Shown here in pieces: positions 9,785 to 18,949 of a stretch of DNA of 64,000 nt. Source of the DNA: Microbulbifer sp. YPW1 (lineage in GTDB: Bacteria > Pseudomonadota > Gammaproteobacteria > Pseudomonadales > Cellvibrionaceae); the NCBI RefSeq assembly GCF_013367775.1, contig NZ_CP055157.1:3546001-3610000 (forward strand). The letters run 5' to 3'. The translations under genes were made by a program, and so were the position numbers. Each line of letters starts with the position of its first letter. Positions within the stretch are counted from its first letter, which is position 1. The notes under the pieces are model-generated. The model was not told where the DNA came from and did not search any database. It was given only the letters and a program-made list of their open reading frames with translations.

Positions 9785-12700
9785 ATGTTTCTGAAAAAAC
9801 TCATTCTGATCAACTGGGGCAATATTCCCCAGCTGGAATATGAATTCGGGCCGATCAACCTGTTTTCCGGCGGCAATGGCTCCGGTAAGACGACGGCGGC
9901 GGATGCGATTCAGACCCTGATGACAGCGGCGCACGACACCCTGTTCACCTTTAACCCGGGGCAGGATGAAACCACCCAGCGCGGCCGCGGTGGAAAACAG
10001 GTGCGCACGCTTGCCTCCTATGTGCTCGGCTGCGACGACGGCAGTTATGCCCGCCTGAAGCCCACCGATTGTTATATCGTGGGCAACTTCTATCCCACCG
10101 AGGGGGAAGACGGTGAGCCGTTTACCGCCATTATGGGCATCCGCGCCCATCTGGATTCCAGTACCAAGCCGGCCCAGGCGCGCCAGGATTCCCTGAAGTT
10201 TTTCGTCATTCCCGGCGAACAGCTGGCCATGTGTGACTTCATCAAGGAGTACAAAGACGGCAAACACCTGCTGGCACTGGACAAGTTTTACAGTGTGGTG
10301 AGCAAGCAGTTTGCCCACGTCGAGCAGTACGATAAAAAGAAAGCCTATCTGCGCCGTCTCTACGGCGCGTTGCGCGGCCGCAGAGACGCGGTACCAGACC
10401 GTGAAGCAACTCACGCTGCGCGCACCTTCGCCAACTTTATGGCGTACAAGCCGGTAAAAAGCATTAACGACTTCGTTGCCCAAGAAGTGCTGGAGAAACG
10501 CGATCTGGGTGATGCTATCCGCTCGGTCTCCGAGTTGATGAAAACCATCCACGGGATGGAACTGGAGGCGCGGGAGATCGTTGAGCGGGTCGATGCCCTG
10601 CAGCGTATTTCCGGGTCGGCGAACCAGTACTCCGAGCAGTGGTTGCAGCTGCAGGTTCAGGAATACCTGCAGGCCAAGCACCAGCAGCTGCGCGTGCAGA
10701 AAACCTACCTGGAAGGCAAAAATCGCCAGAAAGAGACCCAGGCAGAACTGGAACGTACAGCCCAGGAGATCCTGCAGTCTGAGAGTCGTACCCGTCATCT
10801 GAGTGAGCAGCTGGTGGCGATTCAGGCCCAGCGGCAGGGCGTTGCGGCCCTGCGCAGTAAAGATGAGCTGGATCGTAAAATCACTGAGGCCAATCGCACA
10901 CTGTCTTCGCTAGCCGCGCCACTGGCAGCCCAGCAGCAACTCTTCGCATCCAACCAGGCGGCTACCGGCGAGTTGCTCACTTTGCTGAGCACCACCTCGG
11001 TCTCCCTGGAAATACCCGCCTTCAGTGATGGCGGTTTGTTGAAGTCGCTCAAGGCAGTGGGGCGCGGAGAGGCATTGCCGCAGCTGGATGGGCTTCTGGG
11101 CAAGGACTGGATCGATCTCAGCGCCCAGGAATCCCTGCGAGAGCAGGTGGCGACTGCGGAGGCCGCGCAAAACCGTCTGGTGCGGCAGATGACCGAATCC
11201 GAGCCGGGCGCGGTCACGCTGCGCGACCAGGTGAACGACCTGGTGTCCCGCGGTGAGCTCAAAGTGCAGCAACTGCAGAAGCAGCTGCACGCCCAGGAAT
11301 CCCGCATCCACCATCTGCAGTCAAACCGGGTGCGCTACCCGCAATATGTGGATCAGGCGCTGGCGGCTATTCGCGAGCAGTGCCCTCAGGCTGAGCCACA
11401 GGTACTGTGTGACTTTGTCGAAGTGCTGGATGAGCGCTGGCAGATGGCCGTTGAGGGCTATCTTGGTGGCGCGCGTTTTTCGATCCTTGTGGATCCCGAT
11501 CATGAGGCGGAAGCCATCGCCATCGTGCGTGCCATGCCCGGTCGCAGCAATCGCGCACGGGTGATCCAGGGGGACAAGGCCCGGCGCGATGCAGAGCGTA
11601 TGGAATCACCGCAGAAATCCATCATCGATTTGATGAGCTTCAGCCATAAAACCGCGGAATATTACCTGCGGGCTTCTTACGGCACGGTGCTGCAGGTGCG
11701 CGATGCGCAGGAGCTGCGCGGTACCCGCCGGGGGCTTACTCCGGAAGGGCTGGCCAGCGGCAACTACAGTATGTGGCGTTGCGACATTGACGACAGTGAG
11801 CTTGTGTTTGGCCAGGGCGCCCGCGCCCGCGCATTGGCGGCTCAGGAACGCGCGCTACAGCAACTGCTGAAAGAAGCCGGGCAGATGCACGAGCAACAGC
11901 AGCAGCTGCGCAATCTCGCCCAGGCGGTGCGCAGTCTGTCGCCCTTGAGACTGCTCGACGCCGTGGATGCCGCGCTGGATGCACAGCGTCAGGGACACAC
12001 TGCCGAGCAGGCGCTGTCGAATCTTGATCTCGATGACGGTCTGGAGCTGGAGCAGCAGGCCAACGAGCTACACGACAAGCTCGAAACAGAGCGTCAGCAG
12101 GGCGCGGGCTTGCAGAAGCTGGCGGGCAAGCTGGAGACCAATCTCGATAATATTGGCAAGCAGTTGAATGCGCTTTCCGCGCAACTCGACCAGCTGGACG
12201 ACGCACTCACGGACTGTGAAGCGGCAGTGCAGCGTATCGGGCAGATTACACCGGACTTCGATGTGGAGTCGGTACTGCTGCGCGCCGATGACCAGGCCGC
12301 GCAGGCCGATGATGGGTTCGATTTTTCCCAGGATGTCGCCGAGTGGCGTGGACTGTTACAGAAATACAGCCACCAGCTGCTGAAGGCGGTGATGGACTAC
12401 AACAGCAATTGCAGTACTGGCGATACCCTGTCATTTGATCCGGACTTCGCCGGCGGTCACAGTGAGGCGCAGTTCAAGCTGGTTTGCCAGCTGGTGGAGC
12501 AGGTCACCGCACTGCGCAACCGGCTGAAAAACAATCTGCTGGTGGATCGCCACGAGCAGCTGCAGGGCCTTAAAAAGTCTTTCAATACCACCTTCGTGAC
12601 CCACCTGTGTCACGCGATCTACCAGTCGATCAATGATGGTAAGCGGGTTCTGGACGACCTGAACCGGGAGCTGGAGCACCATCGCTTTGGTGCTGATCGC

Positions 12701-13420
12701 GAACGTTTCCGTTTCGATTATCGCTGGGTGCCGGAGTTCAAGGAGTACTGGAACTTCTTCAAGGCGGTCATCGAATTGCCGAACCTCGGTGAAGAGCAGA
12801 GTCTGTTCGATGCAGATCTGGACCCCAAGCACCAGCAGGTGCGTGACAAATTGCTGGACATGCTGCTGAGTGACGACGAGCAGCTGGCGCGTCGCGAGCT
12901 TGACCGTATCAGCGACTACCGCAATTACCGCAACTATGAAATTTACAAGGAACCCCAGGGCAAGGAGCCGATCGCCCTCAGCCAGTACGGTACCGGTTCT
13001 GGCGGCCAGCTGGAAACACCGGCCTATATCATCCGCTCGGCGGCGGTAACCTCTGCGTTCCGCTTCAACGATGGCAATAGTCACCTGAAGATGGTGCTGG
13101 TGGATGAAGCCTTCTCGAAGATGGATGAATCCCGCTCTCGCGAAGTGATCCGCTACCTGACCGAAACCCTGGGGCTGCAGCTGCTGTTCATTATGCCGAG
13201 CAGCAAGTCCGGGCCGTTTATGGACCTGATCTCCAATCAGTTTGTGTTCAGTAAATGCCCCAGTCCCAAGCCGGTCGGCGAACTGAATACCCGCGTCTAT
13301 GTAGACCGCAAGGTTTGTAATCAGGAGAAGATCGCCAAGCTCTGGGCAAATCATCGTCGCACGATACGGCAGCAGGCGAGTCTGGAGTTTCTGGATATGC
13401 TGGAAGAGTCCACAGCTTAA
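9785..13420 (+). CDS. mksB: MksB / JetC-like SMC-family ATPase
   Basis: The motor subunit of an MksBEF condensin: an SMC-like ATPase expected to extrude or compact DNA loops. I start it at the ATG at 9785, where the family N-terminus MFLKKLILINWGNIPQ begins. The 1211 residues show Walker A GGNGSGKTT at 29-37, long coiled-coil arms rich in Q, E, L and R, and a hinge-like globular region around residues 515-640 (VLCDFVEVLDERWQMAVEGY). The head is completed by the signature SGGQLETPAY near residue 1072 and Walker B MVLVDEAF with D1107 and E1108. It closes the three-gene operon. In Wadjet defence operons a JetD/MksG nuclease gene follows; here the next gene is an unrelated 146-residue membrane protein, so chromosome maintenance is as likely as plasmid defence. 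Confidence 0.88.
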   Translation: MFLKKLILINWGNIPQLEYEFGPINLFSGGNGSGKTTAADAIQTLMTAAHDTLFTFNPGQDETTQRGRGGKQVRTLASYVLGCDDGSYARLKPTDCYIVGNFYPTEGEDGEPFTAIMGIRAHLDSSTKPAQARQDSLKFFVIPGEQLAMCDFIKEYKDGKHLLALDKFYSVVSKQFAHVEQYDKKKAYLRRLYGALRGRRDAVPDREATHAARTFANFMAYKPVKSINDFVAQEVLEKRDLGDAIRSVSELMKTIHGMELEAREIVERVDALQRISGSANQYSEQWLQLQVQEYLQAKHQQLRVQKTYLEGKNRQKETQAELERTAQEILQSESRTRHLSEQLVAIQAQRQGVAALRSKDELDRKITEANRTLSSLAAPLAAQQQLFASNQAATGELLTLLSTTSVSLEIPAFSDGGLLKSLKAVGRGEALPQLDGLLGKDWIDLSAQESLREQVATAEAAQNRLVRQMTESEPGAVTLRDQVNDLVSRGELKVQQLQKQLHAQESRIHHLQSNRVRYPQYVDQALAAIREQCPQAEPQVLCDFVEVLDERWQMAVEGYLGGARFSILVDPDHEAEAIAIVRAMPGRSNRARVIQGDKARRDAERMESPQKSIIDLMSFSHKTAEYYLRASYGTVLQVRDAQELRGTRRGLTPEGLASGNYSMWRCDIDDSELVFGQGARARALAAQERALQQLLKEAGQMHEQQQQLRNLAQAVRSLSPLRLLDAVDAALDAQRQGHTAEQALSNLDLDDGLELEQQANELHDKLETERQQGAGLQKLAGKLETNLDNIGKQLNALSAQLDQLDDALTDCEAAVQRIGQITPDFDVESVLLRADDQAAQADDGFDFSQDVAEWRGLLQKYSHQLLKAVMDYNSNCSTGDTLSFDPDFAGGHSEAQFKLVCQLVEQVTALRNRLKNNLLVDRHEQLQGLKKSFNTTFVTHLCHAIYQSINDGKRVLDDLNRELEHHRFGADRERFRFDYRWVPEFKEYWNFFKAVIELPNLGEEQSLFDADLDPKHQQVRDKLLDMLLSDDEQLARRELDRISDYRNYRNYEIYKEPQGKEPIALSQYGTGSGGQLETPAYIIRSAAVTSAFRFNDGNSHLKMVLVDEAFSKMDESRSREVIRYLTETLGLQLLFIMPSSKSGPFMDLISNQFVFSKCPSPKPVGELNTRVYVDRKVCNQEKIAKLWANHRRTIRQQASLEFLDMLEESTA

Positions 13421-13574
13421 TATTTCGGCAGTCGGTGCTATTTTCCTTCCGGAAGGACCCGTATGGTCACTTATTGAGCTTGCGTTTTACGCGCCAGTTC
13501 GCGGAAGATATTCCGGTATCCGGTAGTATCGCCGGGTAATTTCAGTATTTTGCGCGTGAGCAGGGGAGGCTTGG

Positions 13575-14015
13575 ATGCGTCAGTTTTCGATTTTGTTGGT
13601 CTTTGTGGTGGCCTTTGGTGGCGCTGCGGTGCTGTATGAGCAGGAAAGTCGTAAGGTAAAAGGGGTTTTGTCCCAGATTACCGACCTTCAGGCGAAATTG
13701 GGGGATATGCAGGCTGAGATCAATCGGCTGAATGCTGAGCTCGAAGCGGTAAAAATTGCCGAGCGTCGACGCCCCAACCTCAACAGTATCGCCAGCCGGG
13801 TGTTGCATAATGAGCCCGCAGCGCCGGCCCCCAAGCCGGCGCAAAACCCGCAGCGGCGGGGCCTGGTGGCCGGGGATGTGACCTCTGCAGCACCGGCCAT
13901 TCGCGCCCGTGGTGAGCAGGCCGAGGACGGGGAGTGGGCCAAACCCTCTGTGGATGCGGAAGCCTATGAGGCGCAAGCCGCACAAGAGGCTCCGGTTGCA
14001 GATCCGTACCAGTAA
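13575..14015 (+). CDS. Small membrane-anchored coiled-coil protein, unknown function
   Basis: Not a family I recognise. The 146 residues start with a membrane anchor (FSILLVFVVAFGGAAVL, residues 4-20), followed by a short coiled coil (about 25-62, LQAKLGDMQAEINRLNAELE) and a disordered tail rich in Ala, Pro and Glu. The topology resembles periplasmic accessory proteins with one N-terminal anchor. A strong ribosome site AGGGGAGG precedes the ATG. It lies 154 bases after mksB and ends just before a clear terminator, so it may be its own unit. The region 13421-13574 contains a short CCTTCCGGAAGG palindrome but no gene. Confidence 0.65.
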   Translation: MRQFSILLVFVVAFGGAAVLYEQESRKVKGVLSQITDLQAKLGDMQAEINRLNAELEAVKIAERRRPNLNSIASRVLHNEPAAPAPKPAQNPQRRGLVAGDVTSAAPAIRARGEQAEDGEWAKPSVDAEAYEAQAAQEAPVADPYQ

Positions 14016-14050
14016 ATCTGCGGCCCACGAACCGACGGTCAATTTGCACT

Positions 14051-14076
14051 AAAGCCCGCTCTCAGCGGGCTTTTGA
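14051..14076 (+). terminator. Rho-independent terminator
   Basis: A perfect 10-bp stem (AAAGCCCGCT, loop CTC, AGCGGGCTTT) followed by TTGATTTTT. It ends transcription of the membrane-protein gene at 13575-14015 and separates it from the sulfoxide reductase gene. Confidence 0.85.
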
Positions 14077-14106
14077 TTTTTAGTTTGTTAAAAGGCAGAG
14101 CCAATC

Positions 14107-14577
14107 ATGAATGTAACGGCTTTTTACGAATCCCTGTGTAGCCAGCTTGCCGGTCTGCTGACCGATGAGCGCGATTGGCTCGCCAACACGGCAAATGCCA
14201 GCGCGCTTCTGTTTCTGGAGCTGGAGGATATCAACTGGGCCGGATTTTATTTCCTGCACGGTGATGAGTTGCGGCTCGGCCCGTTTCAGGGCAAACCGGC
14301 CTGTACCCGGATCGCTGTAGGCGCCGGAGTATGCGGCACCGCAGTTAAGACTGGTCAGTCCCAGCTGGTGGAGGATGTACATCAGTTCCCGGGGCATATC
14401 GCCTGCGATGCGGTGTCCGCGTCGGAAGTTGTGGTGCCCCTGTACAGCGGCGACCAGTGTATCGGCGTATTGGATATCGATAGTCCGCTCGTTGCCCGCT
14501 TTACCGAGCAGGATTTGGCCGGTGTGGAAGCATTCGCGAAAACCCTGCTTAAGCACTCAGATTTGCCGGGCAAGTAA
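14107..14577 (+). CDS. msrC: Free methionine-(R)-sulfoxide reductase (GAF domain)
   Basis: Reduces free L-methionine-(R)-sulfoxide in the cytoplasm as part of oxidative-damage repair. The 156 residues are a single GAF domain. The three cysteines of the fRMsr family are present at C66, C76 and C100, with the spacing of 10 and 24 residues found in the E. coli enzyme; GAGVCGTAV and IACDAVSASEVVVP are the surrounding motifs. This makes catalysis much more likely than a simple sensory GAF role. Preceded by a terminator and followed 41 bases later by a spermidine-synthase-like gene. Confidence 0.9.
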   Translation: MNVTAFYESLCSQLAGLLTDERDWLANTANASALLFLELEDINWAGFYFLHGDELRLGPFQGKPACTRIAVGAGVCGTAVKTGQSQLVEDVHQFPGHIACDAVSASEVVVPLYSGDQCIGVLDIDSPLVARFTEQDLAGVEAFAKTLLKHSDLPGK

Positions 14578-14618
14578 AGTCTCCATCTCACTGAATTCGG
14601 CAATTGGCGGGGATAGGG

Positions 14619-15377
14619 ATGGCGCTAGTCTGGCAGAAGCAGGTCGCGGGAAACCGATACGAGGTGCGCAACCACGGCTCGACAGTCCGGTTGTACAGCA
14701 ACGGTGTGTTCCATTCCCAGTGGAATCCAAATGATCCCCTGAAAGGCTCGCTGTGGGAATTGTTGCTCCTGCCTGCGTTCTTCATGCCCGAGTTCCAGAT
14801 ACAGCGTGTGCTGGTTCTGGGGGTTGGCGGCGGTGCGCTGATCCGCCTGTTACAGCGGTTTGTCGGGCCAGACAAAATCGTTGGTGTGGACATCGATCGC
14901 CATCACCTTTCTGTTGCCCGTCGTTTTTTCGGCGTGCGCGGGGTGGAGCTCGTGTGTGCGGATGCGCGCAAGTTTGTCGCCGACAGCTGCAAAGACATGT
15001 TGGCGGGCAAAGAAACTGCGTCATTTGACCTGATCGTCGACGACCTGTTTGGCCACTGTGACGGAGTCGCGGAGCGCGCCATCGAGGCGGACCACCCCTG
15101 GTGTCAGAGCCTGTTAACGCTATTGTCCCCAAATGGATTGGTGGTCAGCAATTTCGGCAGTCGGGCAGAGCTGCGTGCCAGTGGCTGGCGCGCCCCTGGC
15201 ATCAAGTCGAATCTGCAAGGCGCGTGGAGTGCAGAGTTGCCTGACTACGAAAACAGTATCGGTATTTTCAGTAGAGCGCCCTTGCAGCGAACCTCGTTGA
15301 ACGAGCGCGCGCCCGCTGCGATCAATCCCGCGAACCCTGCCCGCAGGCTCAATGTCCGCCTGTCCCGGTTGCGTTAA
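14619..15377 (+). CDS. Spermidine synthase-like class I methyltransferase-fold protein
   Basis: A 252-residue Rossmann-fold protein. Residues about 67-95 (VLVLGVGGGALIRLL, then VGVDID) are the nucleotide-binding glycine-rich loop and acidic residue of spermidine-synthase and methyltransferase relatives, and FDLIVDDLFGHCDG near residue 140 corresponds to the active-site strand. It lacks the complete N-terminal barrel of true spermidine synthase, so it is better called spermidine-synthase-like. I prefer the ATG at 14619, which has a GGGG/AGGG purine stretch just upstream, over the TTG at 14604. No neighbour links it to polyamine metabolism. Confidence 0.7.
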   Translation: MALVWQKQVAGNRYEVRNHGSTVRLYSNGVFHSQWNPNDPLKGSLWELLLLPAFFMPEFQIQRVLVLGVGGGALIRLLQRFVGPDKIVGVDIDRHHLSVARRFFGVRGVELVCADARKFVADSCKDMLAGKETASFDLIVDDLFGHCDGVAERAIEADHPWCQSLLTLLSPNGLVVSNFGSRAELRASGWRAPGIKSNLQGAWSAELPDYENSIGIFSRAPLQRTSLNERAPAAINPANPARRLNVRLSRLR

Positions 15378-15411
15378 CCTCCGCTGGCGTTACTTAAACC
15401 CTAAATCGCGA

Positions 15412-15442
15412 TTGGCGCACTAATGATCCCTGTGTCTATACT
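15412..15442 (+). promoter_or_regulatory. Possible promoter for the 151-residue helical protein
   Basis: TTGGCG and TATACT hexamers separated by 19 bases end 33 bases before the gene at 15476. The spacing is longer than ideal, so this is tentative. Confidence 0.3.
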
Positions 15443-15475
15443 GGGTTGAGGCGGTTATTTTCCCGGGACCTATAG

Positions 15476-15931
15476 ATGCGGTACAAGACCTTGGAAGATG
15501 TGATACAGGAGGGGAGGGAGTTCCACCTGAAGTTGAGTCGGCAGTATGAGGAGTTTGAGCTGTTGTCGATCAATGAGCGTGCCCGGCTATTGCTGGATCA
15601 GCTCAAGCGGCGGGAGTTATCCATGACACATACATTGGAGAACTTCCGCAATGATATCAGTGAGGGTGCTCTGCACACCTGGGTGCAGTTCGCGCCGGAA
15701 GGCCGCGAGCCTGAACTGTTGCAGCGTTTGCGTCATACCGATATCACCGATCCGGACGCCATAGGCAAGGTGGCGATGGATATAGAGGTGTACCTGGCGG
15801 ACCAATACCGGGACTTACTGCTGGTGGCGGATACACCATCTGCCAAGCATGCTCTGGAGCGATTGCTTGAGCTGGAGCAGCTGGAAGAGCACACGCTGTC
15901 AATGAATCTCTTCAATCTGAGGGATTATTGA
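15476..15931 (+). CDS. Hypothetical helical protein, possibly rubrerythrin/ferritin-like
   Basis: I cannot assign a function. The 151 residues are predicted almost entirely helical and acidic, with three or four amphipathic helices (about 3-30, 34-66, 98-115 and 124-148). Glutamates and a histidine recur in helices (ERARLLLDQLKRRELSMTH and LERLLELEQLEEH), which is reminiscent of small ferritin-like four-helix bundles, but the paired ExxH motifs are not convincingly present. It stands alone between the plus-strand spermidine-synthase-like gene and the convergent rsmC gene. Confidence 0.6.
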   Translation: MRYKTLEDVIQEGREFHLKLSRQYEEFELLSINERARLLLDQLKRRELSMTHTLENFRNDISEGALHTWVQFAPEGREPELLQRLRHTDITDPDAIGKVAMDIEVYLADQYRDLLLVADTPSAKHALERLLELEQLEEHTLSMNLFNLRDY

Positions 15932-15980
15932 TCGGTAGCGGTGGCTCAAGCGGTGCATTAGCGCCTGCGGATGGTGTGGG

Positions 15981-17009
15981 TCACCTGGTCAGACGATAAA
16001 CGCAGAACCCCTTTTCTTTATTCAGCCGGACTACCTGCTGAAACAAGGCCTGTGATTTTTTTTCCAGTGGGATAAATTCATTCACCACAAACAGCGCGGT
16101 GCCGCCTTTTTTCAGAATGCGCGCGGCCTGCCCGAGGAAGCGGTCGGTAAGGTCACCTTCAACCTGAAATCCCTGGTGAAAGGGCGGGTTACACACCAGT
16201 AAGTCCGCGCTCTTGCTTTCCAGCTCTGATCCCGCGTCACCGGCCACGACCCGTCCGGCTATTTCCCGTGCCTGAAAGTTTTTTTCGCAGGCGAGCAGTG
16301 CGGCAGCATTGTTGTCGGTTGCCTCTATAAACGGCCGGCAATCCTGTCCGGCGGCTCGCGCGAGCTGGGTGCTGAGGTAGCCGTAGCCACAGCCGAGGTC
16401 AACAACCCGAATCCCTCCCGCGGGCAGGTGTTCGTCAAAATGGCTGGCGAGTAGTGCGCTGCCGGTATCGATTTTGTTCCAGCCAAACAGTCCCGGTTTG
16501 GAATAGAGGCCGCCCAATACGTCCAGCTGACGGAGTTGAGGGTATTCAGAGTCATCCAGCTCAGGGCCGGCGGCGGTATCGCGGGCCTGGCTTCTGCTCA
16601 GGTAATCGCTGCCATGCTTTTGCAGTTGCTTGGCACAGCCGAACCGTTGGGCGGTTTTCTGGGCATAGGTTTTGATACCGCTGGTTTTTCCTCCCAGCAA
16701 AAGGAGCTCGCCACCTTCCCGCAATATCCCGGGAGCGCAATTGATGATGTGGTGGACTGCCGCCTTTTCTTTGGAAACCGGATAAACGATGCGGGAGTAC
16801 TGGCGTTTGCTCGCAGCCAGTTCGAAATCGCAGAACTCGGTCCTGATTCCCCGGGCTTCTGCGGCCTGTGCAATATCCCAGCGGTTACTGAGTAGCACAC
16901 CGGAAAATTGCAGGGCCGTGTCCAGCAACGGTTTACTGTTTTCGTCGGCAATCCAGAGGGTGTCTGGATCGCCGTCGCGGAGGAATTGGGAAAGCAGGGT
17001 GGTCTGCAT
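15981..17009 (-). CDS. rsmC: RsmC-type 16S rRNA guanine-N2 methyltransferase
   Basis: Expected to methylate a guanine N2 (G1207 of 16S rRNA in E. coli) in the 30S subunit. The 342-residue protein has the duplicated methyltransferase layout of RsmC and RlmG: a degenerate N-terminal half and a C-terminal catalytic half with the SAM loop DLGCGYG at 204-210 and the N2-methyltransferase motif NPPFHQG at 274-280. The linking segment LFGWNKIDTGSALL corresponds to the RsmC pre-motif. RlmG (23S G1835) is the closest alternative and cannot be fully excluded by eye. It lies 36 bases after rsuA, another 16S rRNA modification gene, on the same strand. Confidence 0.82.
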   Translation of the reverse strand: MQTTLLSQFLRDGDPDTLWIADENSKPLLDTALQFSGVLLSNRWDIAQAAEARGIRTEFCDFELAASKRQYSRIVYPVSKEKAAVHHIINCAPGILREGGELLLLGGKTSGIKTYAQKTAQRFGCAKQLQKHGSDYLSRSQARDTAAGPELDDSEYPQLRQLDVLGGLYSKPGLFGWNKIDTGSALLASHFDEHLPAGGIRVVDLGCGYGYLSTQLARAAGQDCRPFIEATDNNAAALLACEKNFQAREIAGRVVAGDAGSELESKSADLLVCNPPFHQGFQVEGDLTDRFLGQAARILKKGGTALFVVNEFIPLEKKSQALFQQVVRLNKEKGFCVYRLTR

Positions 17010-17045
17010 AGGGCGTTGGTGGCTCAGTACTTTTTGCGGACAGAC

Positions 17046-17759
17046 TTATGAGCTGACGTTGGCAATTTCTTCAGGGGTCAGTGGGCGATAGTCGCCTTCT
17101 GTCAGCTCTTCGTCCAACTGTATCTGCCCGATACGTTCGCGATGCAGCTCCAGAACCCGATTGCCCAGTGCGGCGAACATGCGCTTTACCTGGTGGTAGC
17201 GGCCTTCGCTGATTGTGATGCGCACTTCGTTGCGATAGAGGATTTCCAGCTTCGCGGGCTTTGTGCGGGTCTTCTCGTTGTTGAGCCAAACACCTTTTTC
17301 GAACTTGTCGATGGCGTTGTCCTCAATGGGATCTGCCAGGTGGGCGTAGTAGGTTTTTGCACAGTGGTGACGCGGTGAGGTGATCCGGTGAGACCACTGT
17401 CCATCATCGGTGATCAGGACCAGGCCGGTGGTGTCGATGTCCAGGCGGCCGGCGACATGCAGCTTGTGCTTGTTCGGTTCGTCCAGCAGGTCGAGCACCG
17501 TAGGGTGCTCTCCATCTTTGGTCGCGCAGACGTAGCCGAGTGGCTTGTTGAGCATAAAGTAGCGGGGGCCGGCTTCGTTCAGCAGCTCCCCATCCAGGCA
17601 AAGTTCATCGGACTCGAAGATCTTGCTGGATGGGTCGGTTACCGCGACACCATTAACGGTGATTCGCTCCTGCCTGGCCGCCCGCTTTACCTCTGCCCGG
17701 GACAGGTCGGTGACCTGGCTGATGGCCTTGTCCAGGCGTATGGGTTTACTGTCAGCCAA
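17046..17759 (-). CDS. rsuA: 16S rRNA pseudouridine(516) synthase RsuA
   Basis: Isomerises U516 of 16S rRNA to pseudouridine. An S4-like RNA-binding domain ([20 protein letters not shown]) is followed by the catalytic domain with [10 protein letters not shown], whose first aspartate is the nucleophile, and by [15 protein letters not shown], both typical of the RsuA/RluB/RluE/RluF group. No ATG is available. Candidate starts are TTG at 17780, GTG at 17771 and TTG at 17759; I chose 17759 because GAGAAG lies just upstream and the reading frame then overlaps the folD stop by only a few bases. Length is then 237 residues, close to E. coli RsuA. RluE-type activity is the main alternative. Confidence 0.85.
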   Translation of the reverse strand: MADSKPIRLDKAISQVTDLSRAEVKRAARQERITVNGVAVTDPSSKIFESDELCLDGELLNEAGPRYFMLNKPLGYVCATKDGEHPTVLDLLDEPNKHKLHVAGRLDIDTTGLVLITDDGQWSHRITSPRHHCAKTYYAHLADPIEDNAIDKFEKGVWLNNEKTRTKPAKLEILYRNEVRITISEGRYHQVKRMFAALGNRVLELHRERIGQIQLDEELTEGDYRPLTPEEIANVSS

Positions 17760-18597
17760 TCTTCTTCTCACCGGAATCAACGGACTGATAGATCAGGGTG
17801 TTGATGGTCATGGGGCCAACGCCGCCTGGTACCGGGGTATAAGCAGCAGCGCGCTCTTTAAGCGGTTCCAGTTCGATATCGCCGACACCACCGGGGTGAT
17901 AACCGGCATCTACCACAACCGCGCCATCCTTGATCCACTCTGCCTTGATAAATTCCGGACGGCCGACGGCGCCCACCACGATGTCCGCGCGACGGATGTG
18001 TTCATCCAGTTCTTTGGTGCGAGAGTGGCAGATGGTCACGGTCGCGTTGGCATTCAGCAGCATCGCGGCCATGGGTTTGCCGAGAATCGGGCTGCGGCCC
18101 ACCACTACGGCGTGTTTGCCGGCGAGCTCTATATTGTAGGCTTCCAGCAGGCGCATGATGCCTTTGGGCGTGGCGCAGCCGTAAGCTTCCTCGCCCATGG
18201 CCATGCGGCCAAAACCGAGACAGGTAACACCGTCCACGTCCTTCTCCAGGGCGATAGCGTCGAAGCAGGCGCGCTCATCGATCTGCTCGGGTACCGGGTG
18301 CTGCAACAGGATGCCATGTACGTTGGGGTTGGCGTTGAGCTCTTCGATCTTGGCCAGCAGTTCCTCGGTAGTGGTAGAGGAGGGCAGCTCGACCTGCAGG
18401 GAGTCCATGCCAATACGACGACAGGCATTGCCCTTCATCTTTACATAGGTCGCGGAGGCGGGATCGTCCCCGACCAGAATGGTGGCGAGGATAGGGGTCT
18501 GGCCGCCGGTCTTTTCTTTTAGTGAGGCAACACGGGCAGACAGTTCTTCTTCGGTTTTCTGGGCAAGGGCTTTGCCGTCCAGAACCAGTGCAGACAT
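17752..18597 (-). CDS. folD: Methylenetetrahydrofolate dehydrogenase / methenyltetrahydrofolate cyclohydrolase
   Basis: Bifunctional one-carbon enzyme converting 5,10-methylene-THF to 10-formyl-THF with NADP. 281 residues with the family landmarks: [14 protein letters not shown] at 51-64 with the catalytic lysine, GILLQHPVP near 95-103, DVDGVTCLG near 120, the cofactor loop [11 protein letters not shown] near 165-175 and the C-terminal [14 protein letters not shown]. It is the first gene of a minus-strand folD-rsuA-rsmC group, and the end of its frame overlaps the start of rsuA. The tRNA operon starts about 190 bases behind it on the other strand. Confidence 0.97.
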   Translation of the reverse strand: MSALVLDGKALAQKTEEELSARVASLKEKTGGQTPILATILVGDDPASATYVKMKGNACRRIGMDSLQVELPSSTTTEELLAKIEELNANPNVHGILLQHPVPEQIDERACFDAIALEKDVDGVTCLGFGRMAMGEEAYGCATPKGIMRLLEAYNIELAGKHAVVVGRSPILGKPMAAMLLNANATVTICHSRTKELDEHIRRADIVVGAVGRPEFIKAEWIKDGAVVVDAGYHPGGVGDIELEPLKERAAAYTPVPGGVGPMTINTLIYQSVDSGEKKIG

Positions 18598-18788
18598 AGT
18601 GATTTCTCAACCTGAACAGGGAGCACCGCAGCCAGAGTTCGCCGGGGCTCGTGGGAGTTGGAGTTAGAAGCTTAATTTAGGGGCGGCATTTTCGCACAAC
18701 CGGCGAACATTTTCCCTATTCAGTCACTCTCAGAGTTCAAAAGTTGGTGAAAGGCTAAACTACTTTAAAAAAGAATGGCTTAGCGGCG

Positions 18789-18817
18789 TTGACACCCCCG
18801 TGGGGCGGCAGTAATAT
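18789..18817 (+). promoter_or_regulatory. Strong sigma-70 promoter of the tRNA-Pro-Arg-His operon
   Basis: Perfect -35 TTGACA at 18789-18794, 17-base spacer, and -10 TAATAT at 18812-18817, followed by a GCGCGC discriminator. GC-rich discriminators are a known mark of stringently controlled stable-RNA promoters. It ends 39 bases before tRNA-Pro. Confidence 0.85.
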
Positions 18818-18856
18818 GCGCGCTCTCGAACGGGGGCTACCCCCGCGAAGGGACAT

Positions 18857-18933
18857 CGGGGCATAGCGCAGTCTGGTAGCGCGCCTGCTTTGGGAGCAGG
18901 ATGTCGGGGGTTCGAATCCCTCTGCCCCGACCA
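18857..18933 (+). tRNA. tRNA-Pro (anticodon TGG)
   Basis: 77 bases with acceptor stem CGGGGCA/TGCCCCG, anticodon stem CCTGC/GCAGG around the loop TTTGGGA, T-arm loop TTCGAAT, and encoded CCA end. First gene of a three-tRNA operon. Confidence 0.97.
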
Positions 18934-18949
18934 GATGCCGGGTTTTCTT

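Noticed and set aside
9710..10798. A 362-residue antisense frame across mksB
   Set aside because: It is a shadow of the SMC coding frame, has no family features, and lacks a ribosome site.
7599..13420. A full Wadjet defence system
   Set aside because: JetD/MksG is absent in the window; only the three SMC-complex subunits are seen.
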